Shown here: piece after piece, positions 17,821 to 27,176 of the stretch
Numbering within the stretch: position 1 is the first letter of the stretch
How the letters are laid out: each line of letters opens with the position of its first letter
Assembly (NCBI RefSeq): GCF_024399315.1
Contig: NZ_CP075170.1
Coordinates: 1,674,001 to 1,738,000, forward strand
Source of the DNA: Chryseobacterium sp. MA9
GTDB lineage: Bacteria > Bacteroidota > Bacteroidia > Flavobacteriales > Weeksellaceae
Length of the DNA stretch: 64,000 nucleotides
Direction of reading: 5' to 3'
Made by a program: the position numbers and the translations under genes
Notes under the pieces: model-generated
Database searches by the model: none
Told to the model about the DNA's origin: nothing
Seen by the model: only the letters and a program-made list of their open reading frames with translations

Positions 17821-20800
17821 ATGAGCAGACACAAAAAAACATTTGCACCCAGGGCTGGCAGGTCCGATAAGCAAAACAACAATAGTAAAGAGGATAAAGA
17901 ACAACAAGAACAGATCACCGATCAGGACAGCAAAATATCTCTCGCAAAAACAGAAGTTACCCAAATAACATATGATCCTTTTAAAAACAGGGCATTCAGT
18001 AAAATAGAAAAAAATGGATCTGTTATTCAATTATTTGATAAAGGGCAGCATGTAGCAGCACTTAATAATGCACTTGAAAAGTTAGGGCATACAGTATCCG
18101 AGAACAAAGCTTATTTTGACGATAAAACAAGGCTTGCACTCATCAACTTTCAAAGCAATAACGGAATTACACGCTCTGGAATCTTTGATAAGAAAACTTT
18201 GTTGAAAATGAATGAGGGAACAAAAAATTCAGATGAAAGGGAAACAATCAAAAATGCCCCATTACCAAATAAAAAAACAGAATCGGACAAAAGCAATAAA
18301 GGGACATCTGAACCTGCATCTCGTTCAGAATCTAAGCTTGAAAGTCAAGAATTTTTCCAATCATCTTTCCAAACAGGCAAAGATCCTATAAAATTAAAAA
18401 AATGTAACCCTGAACACGCACTTGATTATTGCTTAATCGTCAGCTTCATTCCCACTACAAACATCCCAAAAGGAAATACAATTGAAGGATACGCTATTTA
18501 TTATCAGGCTGTATATGGTGGCAGTAAAGAGAATGCAATAAAAGTAGCTGAACGCTGGGGTGAAGACGGTAGAATAAACTTTGCAAGAGAGATTAAAGCA
18601 GGAACACCAACAAATGTAAATGTACCCCTTGAGAAATATCTTGATAATCTTTTCTTTGGAGCACCAAAAAACGAATCTGCCAGAGAAGCTTTAAAGCAAA
18701 AATTATTAGGAATTGTAGACAATGGTAAAGATAAAAAAGATGAAAAGGAAATTAACAGAGAAGAGCTTAACAAATTTTTAACCAACGAATACAGTAAAAT
18801 TACAGAGGATAGTGAATATATAGCACTAAAAAACAAACTAAAATCATTAAAAGCACCTGAACTATCTCCAAAAGGCAAAAAAGCAGCTGCGATTTTAGAG
18901 AAAACCCCTAAAAATAGCGAAGCACAAGACATATTAATTGAAGAGTTTGAAAAATTCGGAAAAGAAATGGCTCTTTATATGCTTCAAATTAACAGAAAAT
19001 TAATTCTTACAGAGGCAGAGAGACATGGTATTTGGCTGCCATATGGAGAACATAAAAATAAATTACAGGAACTTAAATCCGGTATAGAAGCTTATAAAAA
19101 ACAAATGGCTGCTATACAAGCTAGCCTGCCTAGTTTTAAAGAGCAGCAAAAGCTATATCAAGAAGCATACGATGCTGTTGGCAGGGATCCTTATGCAACA
19201 GACATTCATGATCAAAAAGTAAATAAAGCATCAGGAATTGAAAGAAAATACTCTGCCAGAAATGAAATTTACAGAGCTATTCCTATTTTATCAATAGGTG
19301 ATGATTTCAACAATAAAGGGATGAAAGCCGAAAAGCAAGAATGGGCTCCTGATTGGGAAAATTTTGATTTAAAAACCGACGAACAAATTATATCTGATTT
19401 AAAAAACAGCATTATAACACAGTTGGAAAAAATAAATGAAGCTGAAGAAAATATAATAGATGAAGATTTAGATTTCATTTGGGATTTAGGAGAACTTATT
19501 CCTATTTCTATACAACAGGCAGGTATTTCCAGCAATAAAAATGCTGTGAAAGTCATACAAGATAAAGTACGGCAGGAAGCGAAATATGAACTTATAAAAA
19601 ATATTATTCTTATAGCCGGAGGTATCATTCTTTCCATTGTATCCTTAGGGCAAGCTACTCCATTTTTATTAGCTATTTTAGCCAGCGGAGGTACTTTAGC
19701 AATTAGTACATATTATGTAAAACAGGAGATTCATGACTATAACTTAAACCAAAGTCTATATGATGCCTCAATACAAGTCGGACAGGTGCTGCAAGGTAAC
19801 GATCCAAGTTTGGCTTGGCTGGTACTCGCCATTGCAGGTGCTGCGTTAGATGCAGGATCATTAGCAAAAATACTAAGATCAGCTAAACCTATTTCTGTGG
19901 CGGCCAAAACATTTAATGATGCCGACGATGCTACAAAAGCATTAGCCACTTTAGAAAGTGATCTACTTAAAATCGAGGGTCTTGAAAGAAAAGTAAGGGA
20001 AAATATTATTAAACAGGCTAAAATACAAGCCCAACAGCAAAAAATACTGGCTGGCTTTGTAAAAGCAAAACAACTTACTTACGCAACAATACCAGGTTTG
20101 GCACAAACAGGCGAATTATTAGCCAGAGCAGTATTTGCTATTCGGAAAGGAATTGTTACATTTGATAGTTTTGTAGCTGAACTCAAACTAACCAAACTCA
20201 TAAGCGAGACAGGATTAACCCCTGAGCAATTGCTTGTGGTTAAAAATACCTTTGAAAAGGCAAAAACTTTAGCCAAAGATGACAAGCTGGCTATCGAGCT
20301 TGAAAAAGCAATGGCAGATAATGACCTTGTAAAGGTGAAGAATTTACTGGAAGAAACAGATAAAGTACCTTCTAAATTAGTTGAAGACCAAAACATTTAT
20401 AGAGGCTTTAGCCGTGATTACACAAAAGCAAAAAGAACATTCAAAGAGTTTCGGGAGAATAAAAAATATAATTTAAAAAAACAACTTTCAGGCGAGGAGC
20501 TTGCTTTAGAAACCGGAAGATTTGAGAAAAGAAATTTAGCTTATATTGAAGGAGAAATAGATGGGCTTAAATTTAATTCTTCTGATGTTGTAGTAAGTGG
20601 CAATAAATACGAAGGAGAAGAGATATTTGAAACATATAAAGTTGATAAGAATGGAAATATAAATACTCCTGATGCCTGGAGTAGAGAATTTGATACTGAA
20701 TACGTTGAATTAAGTAAAATTGCTAATAATCTAGGCGCGAAAAAAGGAAAAATATATACAAATATTAAAGGGGAAATTACAATTGCATCAGAATTACCTT

Positions 20801-20895
20801 ATTGCATTTCTTGCCAGGGAGTAATTCAAGATTTCAGCAAAATGTTTCCAAATGTAAAAATAAATTTGGTTGACGGAATTAAAAATATGAAATAA
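17821..20895 (+). CDS. Candidate eCIS effector: PG-binding-like N terminus and C-terminal deaminase toxin
   Basis: A 1,024-residue multidomain protein. Residues 1-45 are basic and polar with no signal peptide. Residues about 66-132 resemble a peptidoglycan-binding-1 domain (LFDKGQHVAALNNALEKLG, then TRLALINFQSNNGI and GIFDKKTLLKM). The middle is helical and charged, with hydrophobic helices at about 590-630 and 661-680. The last 130 residues look like a zinc-dependent nucleic-acid deaminase toxin of the XOO_2897/Pput_2613 type: FDTEYVEL (catalytic Glu about 960) and PYCISCQGVIQDF (zinc Cys about 995 and 998), ending FPNVKINLVD. Loaded in the particle, it would be injected to deaminate target nucleic acid or nucleotides. 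The deaminase call is motif-based; the target base is unknown. Confidence 0.78.
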   Translation: MSRHKKTFAPRAGRSDKQNNNSKEDKEQQEQITDQDSKISLAKTEVTQITYDPFKNRAFSKIEKNGSVIQLFDKGQHVAALNNALEKLGHTVSENKAYFDDKTRLALINFQSNNGITRSGIFDKKTLLKMNEGTKNSDERETIKNAPLPNKKTESDKSNKGTSEPASRSESKLESQEFFQSSFQTGKDPIKLKKCNPEHALDYCLIVSFIPTTNIPKGNTIEGYAIYYQAVYGGSKENAIKVAERWGEDGRINFAREIKAGTPTNVNVPLEKYLDNLFFGAPKNESAREALKQKLLGIVDNGKDKKDEKEINREELNKFLTNEYSKITEDSEYIALKNKLKSLKAPELSPKGKKAAAILEKTPKNSEAQDILIEEFEKFGKEMALYMLQINRKLILTEAERHGIWLPYGEHKNKLQELKSGIEAYKKQMAAIQASLPSFKEQQKLYQEAYDAVGRDPYATDIHDQKVNKASGIERKYSARNEIYRAIPILSIGDDFNNKGMKAEKQEWAPDWENFDLKTDEQIISDLKNSIITQLEKINEAEENIIDEDLDFIWDLGELIPISIQQAGISSNKNAVKVIQDKVRQEAKYELIKNIILIAGGIILSIVSLGQATPFLLAILASGGTLAISTYYVKQEIHDYNLNQSLYDASIQVGQVLQGNDPSLAWLVLAIAGAALDAGSLAKILRSAKPISVAAKTFNDADDATKALATLESDLLKIEGLERKVRENIIKQAKIQAQQQKILAGFVKAKQLTYATIPGLAQTGELLARAVFAIRKGIVTFDSFVAELKLTKLISETGLTPEQLLVVKNTFEKAKTLAKDDKLAIELEKAMADNDLVKVKNLLEETDKVPSKLVEDQNIYRGFSRDYTKAKRTFKEFRENKKYNLKKQLSGEELALETGRFEKRNLAYIEGEIDGLKFNSSDVVVSGNKYEGEEIFETYKVDKNGNINTPDAWSREFDTEYVELSKIANNLGAKKGKIYTNIKGEITIASELPYCISCQGVIQDFSKMFPNVKINLVDGIKNMK

Positions 20896-21176
20896 TGAAA
20901 ATAAGCAGCGCTTTTTATGCAGACATTGCAGTAATACAATTTACTCATTGGTTTAATAATCAAAACAATACACAAATTTGTGCATATGCAGAATATAAAG
21001 AAGGTGTACCTTTTGTAGAAATTGATTTTAAGGACACTAGTAAAGAATTAATTTTTAAATATACACTTCGACTTGGAGAAATACAAAACGAGCTATCTCA
21101 AAAAGAAAAGTATTCGTTAGACTATCTAAAATACCCTCTCCCGCCAAAGGAAGATGACAAATATCGGTTAGATTAA
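20895..21176 (+). CDS. Candidate immunity protein for the deaminase effector
   Basis: A 93-residue soluble, acidic protein with no family I recognise. Its ATG overlaps the effector stop as TAATG, so the two are translated together. This is the usual arrangement of a toxin and its cognate immunity protein in polymorphic-toxin systems. Small immunity proteins are too diverse to identify by motif, so the call rests on position, size and coupling. An alternative is an accessory chaperone of the effector. Confidence 0.6.
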   Translation: MKISSAFYADIAVIQFTHWFNNQNNTQICAYAEYKEGVPFVEIDFKDTSKELIFKYTLRLGEIQNELSQKEKYSLDYLKYPLPPKEDDKYRLD

Positions 21177-21321
21177 ATAAAATTTAGATTCACCCACTGC
21201 CACTCGATTATATTGTGTGGCTTTTATTTTTCAAAGATGAGTTTTGCTGCTGTAATTTACATGATAATTTTTTTAAGCATTTTTAAGCATATTTTTGTTT
21301 TTAAAATATTTGATTTATAAG

Positions 21322-21411
21322 ATTAAACCACACGAAAGGATTATCGGTAACTGGGAAATTAAAAAAATAGAATACCATATAGAATTAGTAATTAAAAATC
21401 AATATGATTAA
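21322..21411 (+). pseudogene. Possible gene remnant (30 codons)
   Basis: An open stretch without a start encodes IKPHERIIGNWEIKKIEY and a few more residues before TAA. The polar, balanced composition stands out from the poly-A/T DNA before it. It could be the tail of a deleted toxin or immunity gene. It overlaps the start of the next gene by a few bases. Evidence is composition only. Confidence 0.25.
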
Positions 21412-21799
21412 AATAAACGCAGAGATAGAAAAGGATGGAGAATCTTTCTTGTTCTATGTAAATATTTCCAATATATCTGAAGAGACATTAAAGCTAAACC
21501 TGTCTAATAATACGGGTGGGCTTGTAAGAGAAACAGTTCATTTATATGATAAAAATAAGGATAGATTACATAAAGGAGTAAGCTATATGATTCCTATAGA
21601 TGATGTTACCAATCTAACTTCAATTGAAACAGGAGAATCTGCTCGGCTTATATTAAAAGCGAAACTTGAAGAAATAGAGAATGACCTTTTTCTCGATTTT
21701 AAAGGAGCTAATTTTAATGTCAAACAAGATGAAACCTATTATTTTCAAATAGAATATCTTGGTGAAAAATCAAATATGGCGTCTTTCAATATTGACTAA
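21404..21799 (+). CDS. Hypothetical protein, possible orphan immunity protein
   Basis: A 131-residue soluble protein rich in alternating beta-strand patterns (FYVNISNISEETLKLNLSNN, then ETYYFQIEYLG), consistent with a beta-sandwich. No signal peptide, membrane segment or known motif. It is one of three small plus-strand genes after the eCIS effector, a place where toxin clusters often collect immunity genes. No function can be assigned from sequence alone. Confidence 0.6.
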   Translation: MIKINAEIEKDGESFLFYVNISNISEETLKLNLSNNTGGLVRETVHLYDKNKDRLHKGVSYMIPIDDVTNLTSIETGESARLILKAKLEEIENDLFLDFKGANFNVKQDETYYFQIEYLGEKSNMASFNID

Positions 21800-21856
21800 A
21801 ACACTCAAATTTTGAAGAATCCTTAGACAAAGATGATTATACAATGACAAATTCGC

Positions 21857-22195
21857 ATGATCAAAAAAAACGAAATAACCAGACAAAAATTATTTGATGG
21901 CGATGAACAAGAATGCCTAAAAGAAATTTTTGAAATAGAGAATCAAAAAATTAAATTGATTGATTTTTACAACAGTCCGTTAAGAGATTTAAAAAAAGAA
22001 ATAGATGGTGAAAGTTTTGATACCATCGTCAGAGAAAGTAAATTTAATGTAAAAAACAGTTTCATTGAAAAATATGTATCTGAAGAGGGATTGGAAATTC
22101 ATTATCTGAAAAAGAATGATATGATCTATCTGTTTTCATATGGAGAATTTCAGCCCGGAAGGTATATGTTATTTTTAGAAAGCATTTATCAATAA
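21857..22195 (+). CDS. Hypothetical protein downstream of the eCIS effector
   Basis: A 112-residue charged, soluble protein (MIKKNEITRQKLFDGDEQE at the start) with no recognised motif. It lies 57 bp after the previous small gene and right before a strong terminator, so it probably ends the effector-associated transcription unit. It may be another immunity-type protein, based only on position. Confidence 0.6.
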   Translation: MIKKNEITRQKLFDGDEQECLKEIFEIENQKIKLIDFYNSPLRDLKKEIDGESFDTIVRESKFNVKNSFIEKYVSEEGLEIHYLKKNDMIYLFSYGEFQPGRYMLFLESIYQ

Positions 22196-22206
22196 GTAAA
22201 AAATAC

Positions 22207-22239
22207 AATCAGAGCAGATTATTTCTGCTCTGATTTTGA
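22207..22239 (+). terminator. Terminator between the eCIS accessory genes and the C-S lyase
   Basis: AATCAGAGCAGA and TCTGCTCTGATT form a perfect 12-bp stem with a 5-base loop followed by TTGATA. It separates convergent transcription units. Confidence 0.7.
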
Positions 22240-22310
22240 TATCTGATCAGCAACTATTTATTTTCAGAAGTAGTGATGAGTTGTCTGAAAAGAGTAATTC
22301 TGTTCCTGTT

Positions 22311-23468
22311 TCAGGCCTTCAAAGCTTTTTTTAGCCGTTCCAGACCTTCCATCAGAAGCTGCCTCGGACATCCGATATTGATCCTCAGGAAACCTTCCCC
22401 ATTTCCACCATACATGGTTCCTGAATTAAGCCAAACCTTACCATCCATCAGAAGAATTTTTGACAGCTCATCAGAGGTTTTACCGAATGAACGGCAATCC
22501 AGCCAAACCAGATATGTTGCTTCCAAAGGAACCACTTTGATTGAAGGCAAATGTTCACTGCAAAAATTTCTCAGAAATATAAAATTCTGATACAGATAGT
22601 CCTTAAGTTCATCCATCCATTCATGTCCTTTTGTATAGGCTGAAATCAAGGCTTCCATTGCAATTGGGTTAGGATAACTGTTTTCCTGAAGTTCTAAAGT
22701 CTTACGAGTCTGTTCCAATATATTTTTGTCCCGGGAAATAAGATATGATACCGGCAAACCTGAAAAATTAAAAGTCTTACACGGCGAGCCACAAGTCACC
22801 GATTGAAGCTCATAATTCTGAGCTACAGAAACAAATGGAATATGCTGGCGGTTATTAAAAATCAAATCGGAATGAATCTCATCAGAAACCACCATCACCC
22901 TATTCCGTGAACAAATCTCAGCTATCTTTTCCAAATCCTCTCTCGTCCATACTTTTCCAACTGGGTTATGCGGATTGCACAACAATAAAAGTTTAGTTTT
23001 TGGGTCGGAAGCTTTCTCTTCCAGATCATCAAAATCAATGGTGTAATTTCCTCCTTCATATTTCAAATCATTGCAGACAATATGACATCCATAATTTTCT
23101 AAAATGGTAAAAAAATGATTGTAAACAGGCGTTTGCAAAATAATATTTTCGTCAGGTTTCACAAAAGCACGAATGATGGCCGAAAGTGAAGGAAGAATTC
23201 CCGTTGCAGGCAAAAGCCAGTCTTTTTCTATAGTAAAATGGTGATTCGTTTTCCACCAATCAATCACCGAATAATGAAACTCTTTGGGAATCATACCATA
23301 TCCGAAAATACCATGAGAAACCTTCTCGGAAATAGCCAATAGAACTTCCGGAGCAGTTTTAAAGTCCATATCAGCAACCCACATGGGTAAGATATCTTCT
23401 TTTGCCCAATCCCATTTTACAGAATGGCTTCCTCTTCTTTCTATGATTTCATCAAAATTATATTTCAT
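22311..23468 (-). CDS. PLP-dependent C-S lyase (MalY/PatB family), candidate EgtE
   Basis: A 385-residue aminotransferase-class I/II fold enzyme of the MalY/PatB type. The start YNFDEIIERRGSHSVKWD, the MWVADMDFKTAPEV segment, NPHNPVGKVW and the PLP-lysine region GSPCKTFNFSGL are all typical. The family cleaves C-S bonds of cystathionine-like substrates to pyruvate, ammonia and a thiol. It ends a minus-strand cluster with EgtD, EgtB and an ergothioneine-type transporter, where a C-S lyase is exactly the missing EgtE step (hercynylcysteine sulfoxide to ergothioneine). That role is inferred from context. Confidence 0.85.
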   Translation of the reverse strand: MKYNFDEIIERRGSHSVKWDWAKEDILPMWVADMDFKTAPEVLLAISEKVSHGIFGYGMIPKEFHYSVIDWWKTNHHFTIEKDWLLPATGILPSLSAIIRAFVKPDENIILQTPVYNHFFTILENYGCHIVCNDLKYEGGNYTIDFDDLEEKASDPKTKLLLLCNPHNPVGKVWTREDLEKIAEICSRNRVMVVSDEIHSDLIFNNRQHIPFVSVAQNYELQSVTCGSPCKTFNFSGLPVSYLISRDKNILEQTRKTLELQENSYPNPIAMEALISAYTKGHEWMDELKDYLYQNFIFLRNFCSEHLPSIKVVPLEATYLVWLDCRSFGKTSDELSKILLMDGKVWLNSGTMYGGNGEGFLRINIGCPRQLLMEGLERLKKALKA

Positions 23469-23478
23469 GTTAACGTCA

Positions 23479-25044
23479 TTATTTTGAATCCTGATAATTT
23501 TTCAGGTCTGAAATATTTTTAATAGTAAGCTCATCAGCCTGCTTTTTCCGCATCATCAAAGCATAAGCATTATTAAACCCGAGGGGCTTCAACCATTTGA
23601 TTCCGTATTGTTTCTGGAATTCCAGATTGACATAATTAAATGTTTTTTCCGGACTTTTAGAGACTTCTTCTATCGTTTTTGCAGAAGGTTTCAGCAAAAC
23701 CAAAAGCCCGGTTCCTGTATATTCGGGATAAAAGTCAATCGCATCATTCATCAGAGCATCAAAACAGATTTTTGTTCCGCCAAGCCCTGTTTTCGTTTCC
23801 ACTTTATAATCAGTATAGCCTTCAATGAGCATTTTGTAAATTTCGGCAAGAATATACTGTTCACCAAAAATTTTTGATCCAATTTTTATAGTGGAGGAAT
23901 TTCCCTTGCGCGGATCTTTATATAAATTTGTTTTTATTAAAAAATCTTTGGCAATTTTCTCAGGAGTTTGTTTGAGATAATCAGCTTTATAATTCAGATC
24001 TGTCATTACGGAATCATTGAATTTCCCTGATAAAAGATTCAATGTTTTTTCCAATCCGGGAAACTTTTCCAGTGTTTTTGTTTTGATCACCGGCGCTGCA
24101 AAATAAGGAGGAAAAATCTTCTTGTCATCCTCCAGAACATACAAATCAAAAGCTTTGATTCTGCCATCCGTGGAATATCCGCTGATGAGGTCCAGATCTT
24201 TTTCGTAAGCTGCTTTGTACATAATGGCATCGCTTACAACCAAGGGATGTACATCCAGCCCATATACCGAACGAAGTCCCAGATCTCCATCCTGCCGTCC
24301 CATAAATTCTGGCGTAAAACCTGCTTTAAGCTTATGATCCGAAACAGAAGGCAAAAGATAAATCCCCCCAATAATCGCTAATACAACCGGGACAATATAT
24401 TTTAATTTCTTTACAGATTGATAGCTTAATTTCTGCAGAACTGCGATGGCTTGATCTAAAAGAACAGCCAGTAATGCTGCAGGAATGGCTCCGGCCAGAA
24501 TCATATTGGTGTTATTGAGGGAAATTCCGCCAAAAATAAATTCTCCCAATCCTCCTGCCGCCACAAATGAAGCTAAAGTTGCCACACCAACATTGATAAC
24601 TGCTGCCGTTCTGATTCCCGCAATAATGACAGGCATCGCTAAAGGAAGTTCAACTTTAAAAAGCCGTTGTTTTCTATTCATTCCCATTGCTTTTGCAGCT
24701 TCAATGACCATTGGATCTACTTCTGTAATTCCTGTATAGGTATTTCTGATGATGGGTAAAAGCGCGTAGATCAGCAAGGCAACAATGGCCGGAGTTGCCC
24801 CGATTCCGAATGCGGGAATCATAAAACCAAGCAATGCAATACTGGGAATAGTCTGCAAAATTCCTGCAATTCCTAAAACAGAACCTGATAATTTTCTTTT
24901 TCGGGCAATTAAAATTCCTAAGGGTACACCAATAATGATCGCCAGAAACAAAGATAAAAAAGTGAGGCCCAGGTGCTGAACAACCTGAGTAAGCAATTTT
25001 TCATGCTGCTCTGTGATAAACTGCCAAAAACTTAGTTCACTCAT
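23479..25044 (-). CDS. egtU: Fused ABC permease/substrate-binding protein, EgtU (OpuCB-CC-like)
   Basis: A 521-residue fusion. Residues 1-215 are a six-helix OpuCB-type permease with the coupling loop around EAAKAMGMNRKQRLFKVELP. Residues about 235-521 are an OpuAC/ProX-type binding domain, with GSKIFGEQYILAEIYKMLIE and the DFYPEYTGTGLL motif. Such fusions transport glycine betaine, choline or, in EgtU, ergothioneine. Its neighbours make ergothioneine, so uptake of that thiol is the best reading; betaine uptake is the alternative. It overlaps the ATPase gene by 4 bp (ATGA) and is followed by the lyase 10 bp later. Confidence 0.85.
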   Translation of the reverse strand: MSELSFWQFITEQHEKLLTQVVQHLGLTFLSLFLAIIIGVPLGILIARKRKLSGSVLGIAGILQTIPSIALLGFMIPAFGIGATPAIVALLIYALLPIIRNTYTGITEVDPMVIEAAKAMGMNRKQRLFKVELPLAMPVIIAGIRTAAVINVGVATLASFVAAGGLGEFIFGGISLNNTNMILAGAIPAALLAVLLDQAIAVLQKLSYQSVKKLKYIVPVVLAIIGGIYLLPSVSDHKLKAGFTPEFMGRQDGDLGLRSVYGLDVHPLVVSDAIMYKAAYEKDLDLISGYSTDGRIKAFDLYVLEDDKKIFPPYFAAPVIKTKTLEKFPGLEKTLNLLSGKFNDSVMTDLNYKADYLKQTPEKIAKDFLIKTNLYKDPRKGNSSTIKIGSKIFGEQYILAEIYKMLIEGYTDYKVETKTGLGGTKICFDALMNDAIDFYPEYTGTGLLVLLKPSAKTIEEVSKSPEKTFNYVNLEFQKQYGIKWLKPLGFNNAYALMMRKKQADELTIKNISDLKNYQDSK

Positions 25045-25961
25045 ACAGTCTGAAATTTTCGGTATTCATTAAAAGCTTTAACCAGATTTTCGTAATCTTC
25101 GGAAAGCGAAGTATCTGCACTCAACTGTTGTAAAGCATCCCAAACTCCTGTGTTTTCTGAAAACTGAAGTTCTCCATAGAAACGGCGGCCTTCAATCAAA
25201 GGTATCACATCTTTCAGTCTGGCCACTTTATACTCCAGTAAAAGCCGGTTTTTAGCAAAGAAATTTTTAACAAAATCATTTTCAGGCTGGTAAAGCATTT
25301 CTTTTGGAGTTCCCGTCTGAATAATTTTTCCGTTATCCATCAGGCAAATTTTATGACCTAAGTCGAATGCTTCCTGAACATCGTGAGTAACCAGAATAAT
25401 AGTTTTATTTTTAAGCTCTTCCAGTGATTTGAATTCTGCATGAATATCAGTTTTGGTAATATTATCTAACGCTCCAAACGGTTCATCCATCAACAAAACA
25501 GGCGAATCTGCAATCAGAGCACGGGCAATCCCCACTCTTTGCTGCTGGCCACCGCTTAATTCGTTAGGAAACCGTGTAAGTACCTCTTCTGAAAGATGAA
25601 GCTTATGTAATAATTCACGGATTTTACTATTCGTCTTTTTTTTGTCCCATTTCAGTAAATCGGGAATGACTGCAATATTCTGCTGAATGGTGTAATGAGG
25701 AAACAATCCGGAATGCTGCATAACAAAGCCAATCCCCATGCGTACCTCTTCCACTTTTTGTGACTGAATATTTTTACCGTCAATCAAAATATTCCCGGAA
25801 TCTACTTCGATGAGACGGTTTATCATTTTCAGCATGGTTGTTTTTCCGCACCCGCTAGTTCCTAACAGAACCAAAATTTCCTTATCATTGGCCTGAAAAG
25901 AAATAGCATCAACCACTTTTTTCCCGTTAAAACTTTTTGAAACCGATTCAACTGTAATCAT
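25041..25961 (-). CDS. egtV: ABC transporter ATPase, EgtV (OpuCA-like)
   Basis: ATP-binding subunit for the fused permease. With the start at 25961 (MITVESVSKSF) it has 306 residues. Walker A is GTSGCGKTT at about 34-42, the signature is LSGGQQQRVGIARAL, and Walker B is VLLMDEPFGALD, followed by the H-loop LVTHD. A longer frame to 26003 would overlap EgtB and adds a non-conserved extension, so the inner ATG is preferred. The C-terminal region lacks a clear pair of CBS domains. Operon position supports ergothioneine or betaine transport. Confidence 0.87.
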   Translation of the reverse strand: MITVESVSKSFNGKKVVDAISFQANDKEILVLLGTSGCGKTTMLKMINRLIEVDSGNILIDGKNIQSQKVEEVRMGIGFVMQHSGLFPHYTIQQNIAVIPDLLKWDKKKTNSKIRELLHKLHLSEEVLTRFPNELSGGQQQRVGIARALIADSPVLLMDEPFGALDNITKTDIHAEFKSLEELKNKTIILVTHDVQEAFDLGHKICLMDNGKIIQTGTPKEMLYQPENDFVKNFFAKNRLLLEYKVARLKDVIPLIEGRRFYGELQFSENTGVWDALQQLSADTSLSEDYENLVKAFNEYRKFQTV

Positions 25962-25969
25962 AGGCAAAA

Positions 25970-27160
25970 TTATTGTGCAAGTCTGATTCCGGTAAACTGC
26001 CACTGTAAATGAGTCTGGAAAAAGTTCCGATAGGTATTTCTGCTATGCCCGGGCGGAGTGGCCACTGAAGCACCTCTAAGTACCATTTGATTCACCATAA
26101 ATTTTCCGTTATATTCTCCTACAGCTCCTGCTTCTTTTTTAAATCCAGGGTATGGAAGATAGGCGGAATTCGTCCACTCCCAGCGTTTTCCCCAGTCAAA
26201 ATATTCTGATGCGGCTTCCCATTCAGATTCGGTAGGCAGACGTTTTCCTTTCCATGAAGCAAAAGCAGAAGCTTCAAAAAAATTGATGTGGCAGACCGCT
26301 TCCTCTGGGTCGATTTCCTGTAAACCGTTTAAAGTATAATTCATCCATTTTCCATCAATGAAATGCCAGTATAAAGGGGATTTCGCATTGTTTTGCCGCA
26401 CCCAGTCCCAGCCCTCAGCATGCCAGTGCCGGAAATCTTCATAACCTCCGGCTTCAATAAATTCTAAGTACTCTTTATTGGCTACTAATTGACTGCAAAT
26501 ATTAAAATCATTCAGATACACCTTATGTCTTCCAAGCTCATTATCAAAACAGAAACCTTCACCATTAAAACCAATTTCATAAATTCCTTCTGAAAAACTA
26601 ATCATTTCTGAGTTTCCAGCGCTTTCCTTTTTAGAAATATCTTTCTTTCTGTAAGCAGGAAATAAAGGATTGTGTCCTAAAATATATTTGATGTCTGTCA
26701 GTAGCAGTTCCTGGTGCTGCTGTTCGTGGTTTAAGCCTAATTCCAACAGAGATTCCAGAGATTCTGTAAGATATCCGTTCTGAAGAAATTCATCCATCTT
26801 CTGGTCTACATATTCACGATATTTAAAAACATCTGAAACGGAGGGACGGCTCAGATTTCCCCTGTCGGTACGGATAACACGGGCCCCGATGGTTTCGTAA
26901 TAACTGTTGAACACAAAATTATACTGAGGATCAAAAACTTCATACCCCGGAAAATTAGGTTGCAATATAAAGGTTTCAAAAAACCAGGTTGTGTGGCCTA
27001 AATGCCATTTCGGAGGACTTACATCCACTATAGGCTGAACCACATAATCTTCAATTTCCAAAGGACTGCAAATCTCAACGGAATGATTTCGGATTTCCGA
27101 GTACTTTTTTATCCAGTTTTTATGAGAATTTGCTTTTACCAGTGTTGCATCTTTTTTCAT
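25970..27160 (-). CDS. egtB: Ergothioneine biosynthesis sulfoxide synthase EgtB
   Basis: A 396-residue non-heme iron enzyme that joins hercynine to a cysteine-type thiol with oxygen to form a sulfoxide. The N-terminal DinB-like domain carries the iron ligands: H56 in LGHTTWFFE, and H145 and H149 in HEQQHQE. The C-terminal formylglycine-enzyme-like domain spans about 165-396 (GKRLPTESEWEAA, ending ATPPGHSRNTYRNFF). No EgtA or EgtC is present nearby, so it may use cysteine directly, as some bacterial EgtB enzymes do; that is an inference. EgtD lies 16 bp upstream. Confidence 0.93.
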   Translation of the reverse strand: MKKDATLVKANSHKNWIKKYSEIRNHSVEICSPLEIEDYVVQPIVDVSPPKWHLGHTTWFFETFILQPNFPGYEVFDPQYNFVFNSYYETIGARVIRTDRGNLSRPSVSDVFKYREYVDQKMDEFLQNGYLTESLESLLELGLNHEQQHQELLLTDIKYILGHNPLFPAYRKKDISKKESAGNSEMISFSEGIYEIGFNGEGFCFDNELGRHKVYLNDFNICSQLVANKEYLEFIEAGGYEDFRHWHAEGWDWVRQNNAKSPLYWHFIDGKWMNYTLNGLQEIDPEEAVCHINFFEASAFASWKGKRLPTESEWEAASEYFDWGKRWEWTNSAYLPYPGFKKEAGAVGEYNGKFMVNQMVLRGASVATPPGHSRNTYRNFFQTHLQWQFTGIRLAQ

Positions 27161-27176
27161 AAAAAATCATTTTAAA

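Noticed and set aside
25962..26003. Longer start for the EgtV-like ATPase
   Set aside because: It would overlap EgtB, and the extension is not part of the ABC fold. The inner ATG at 25,961 gives the standard start.
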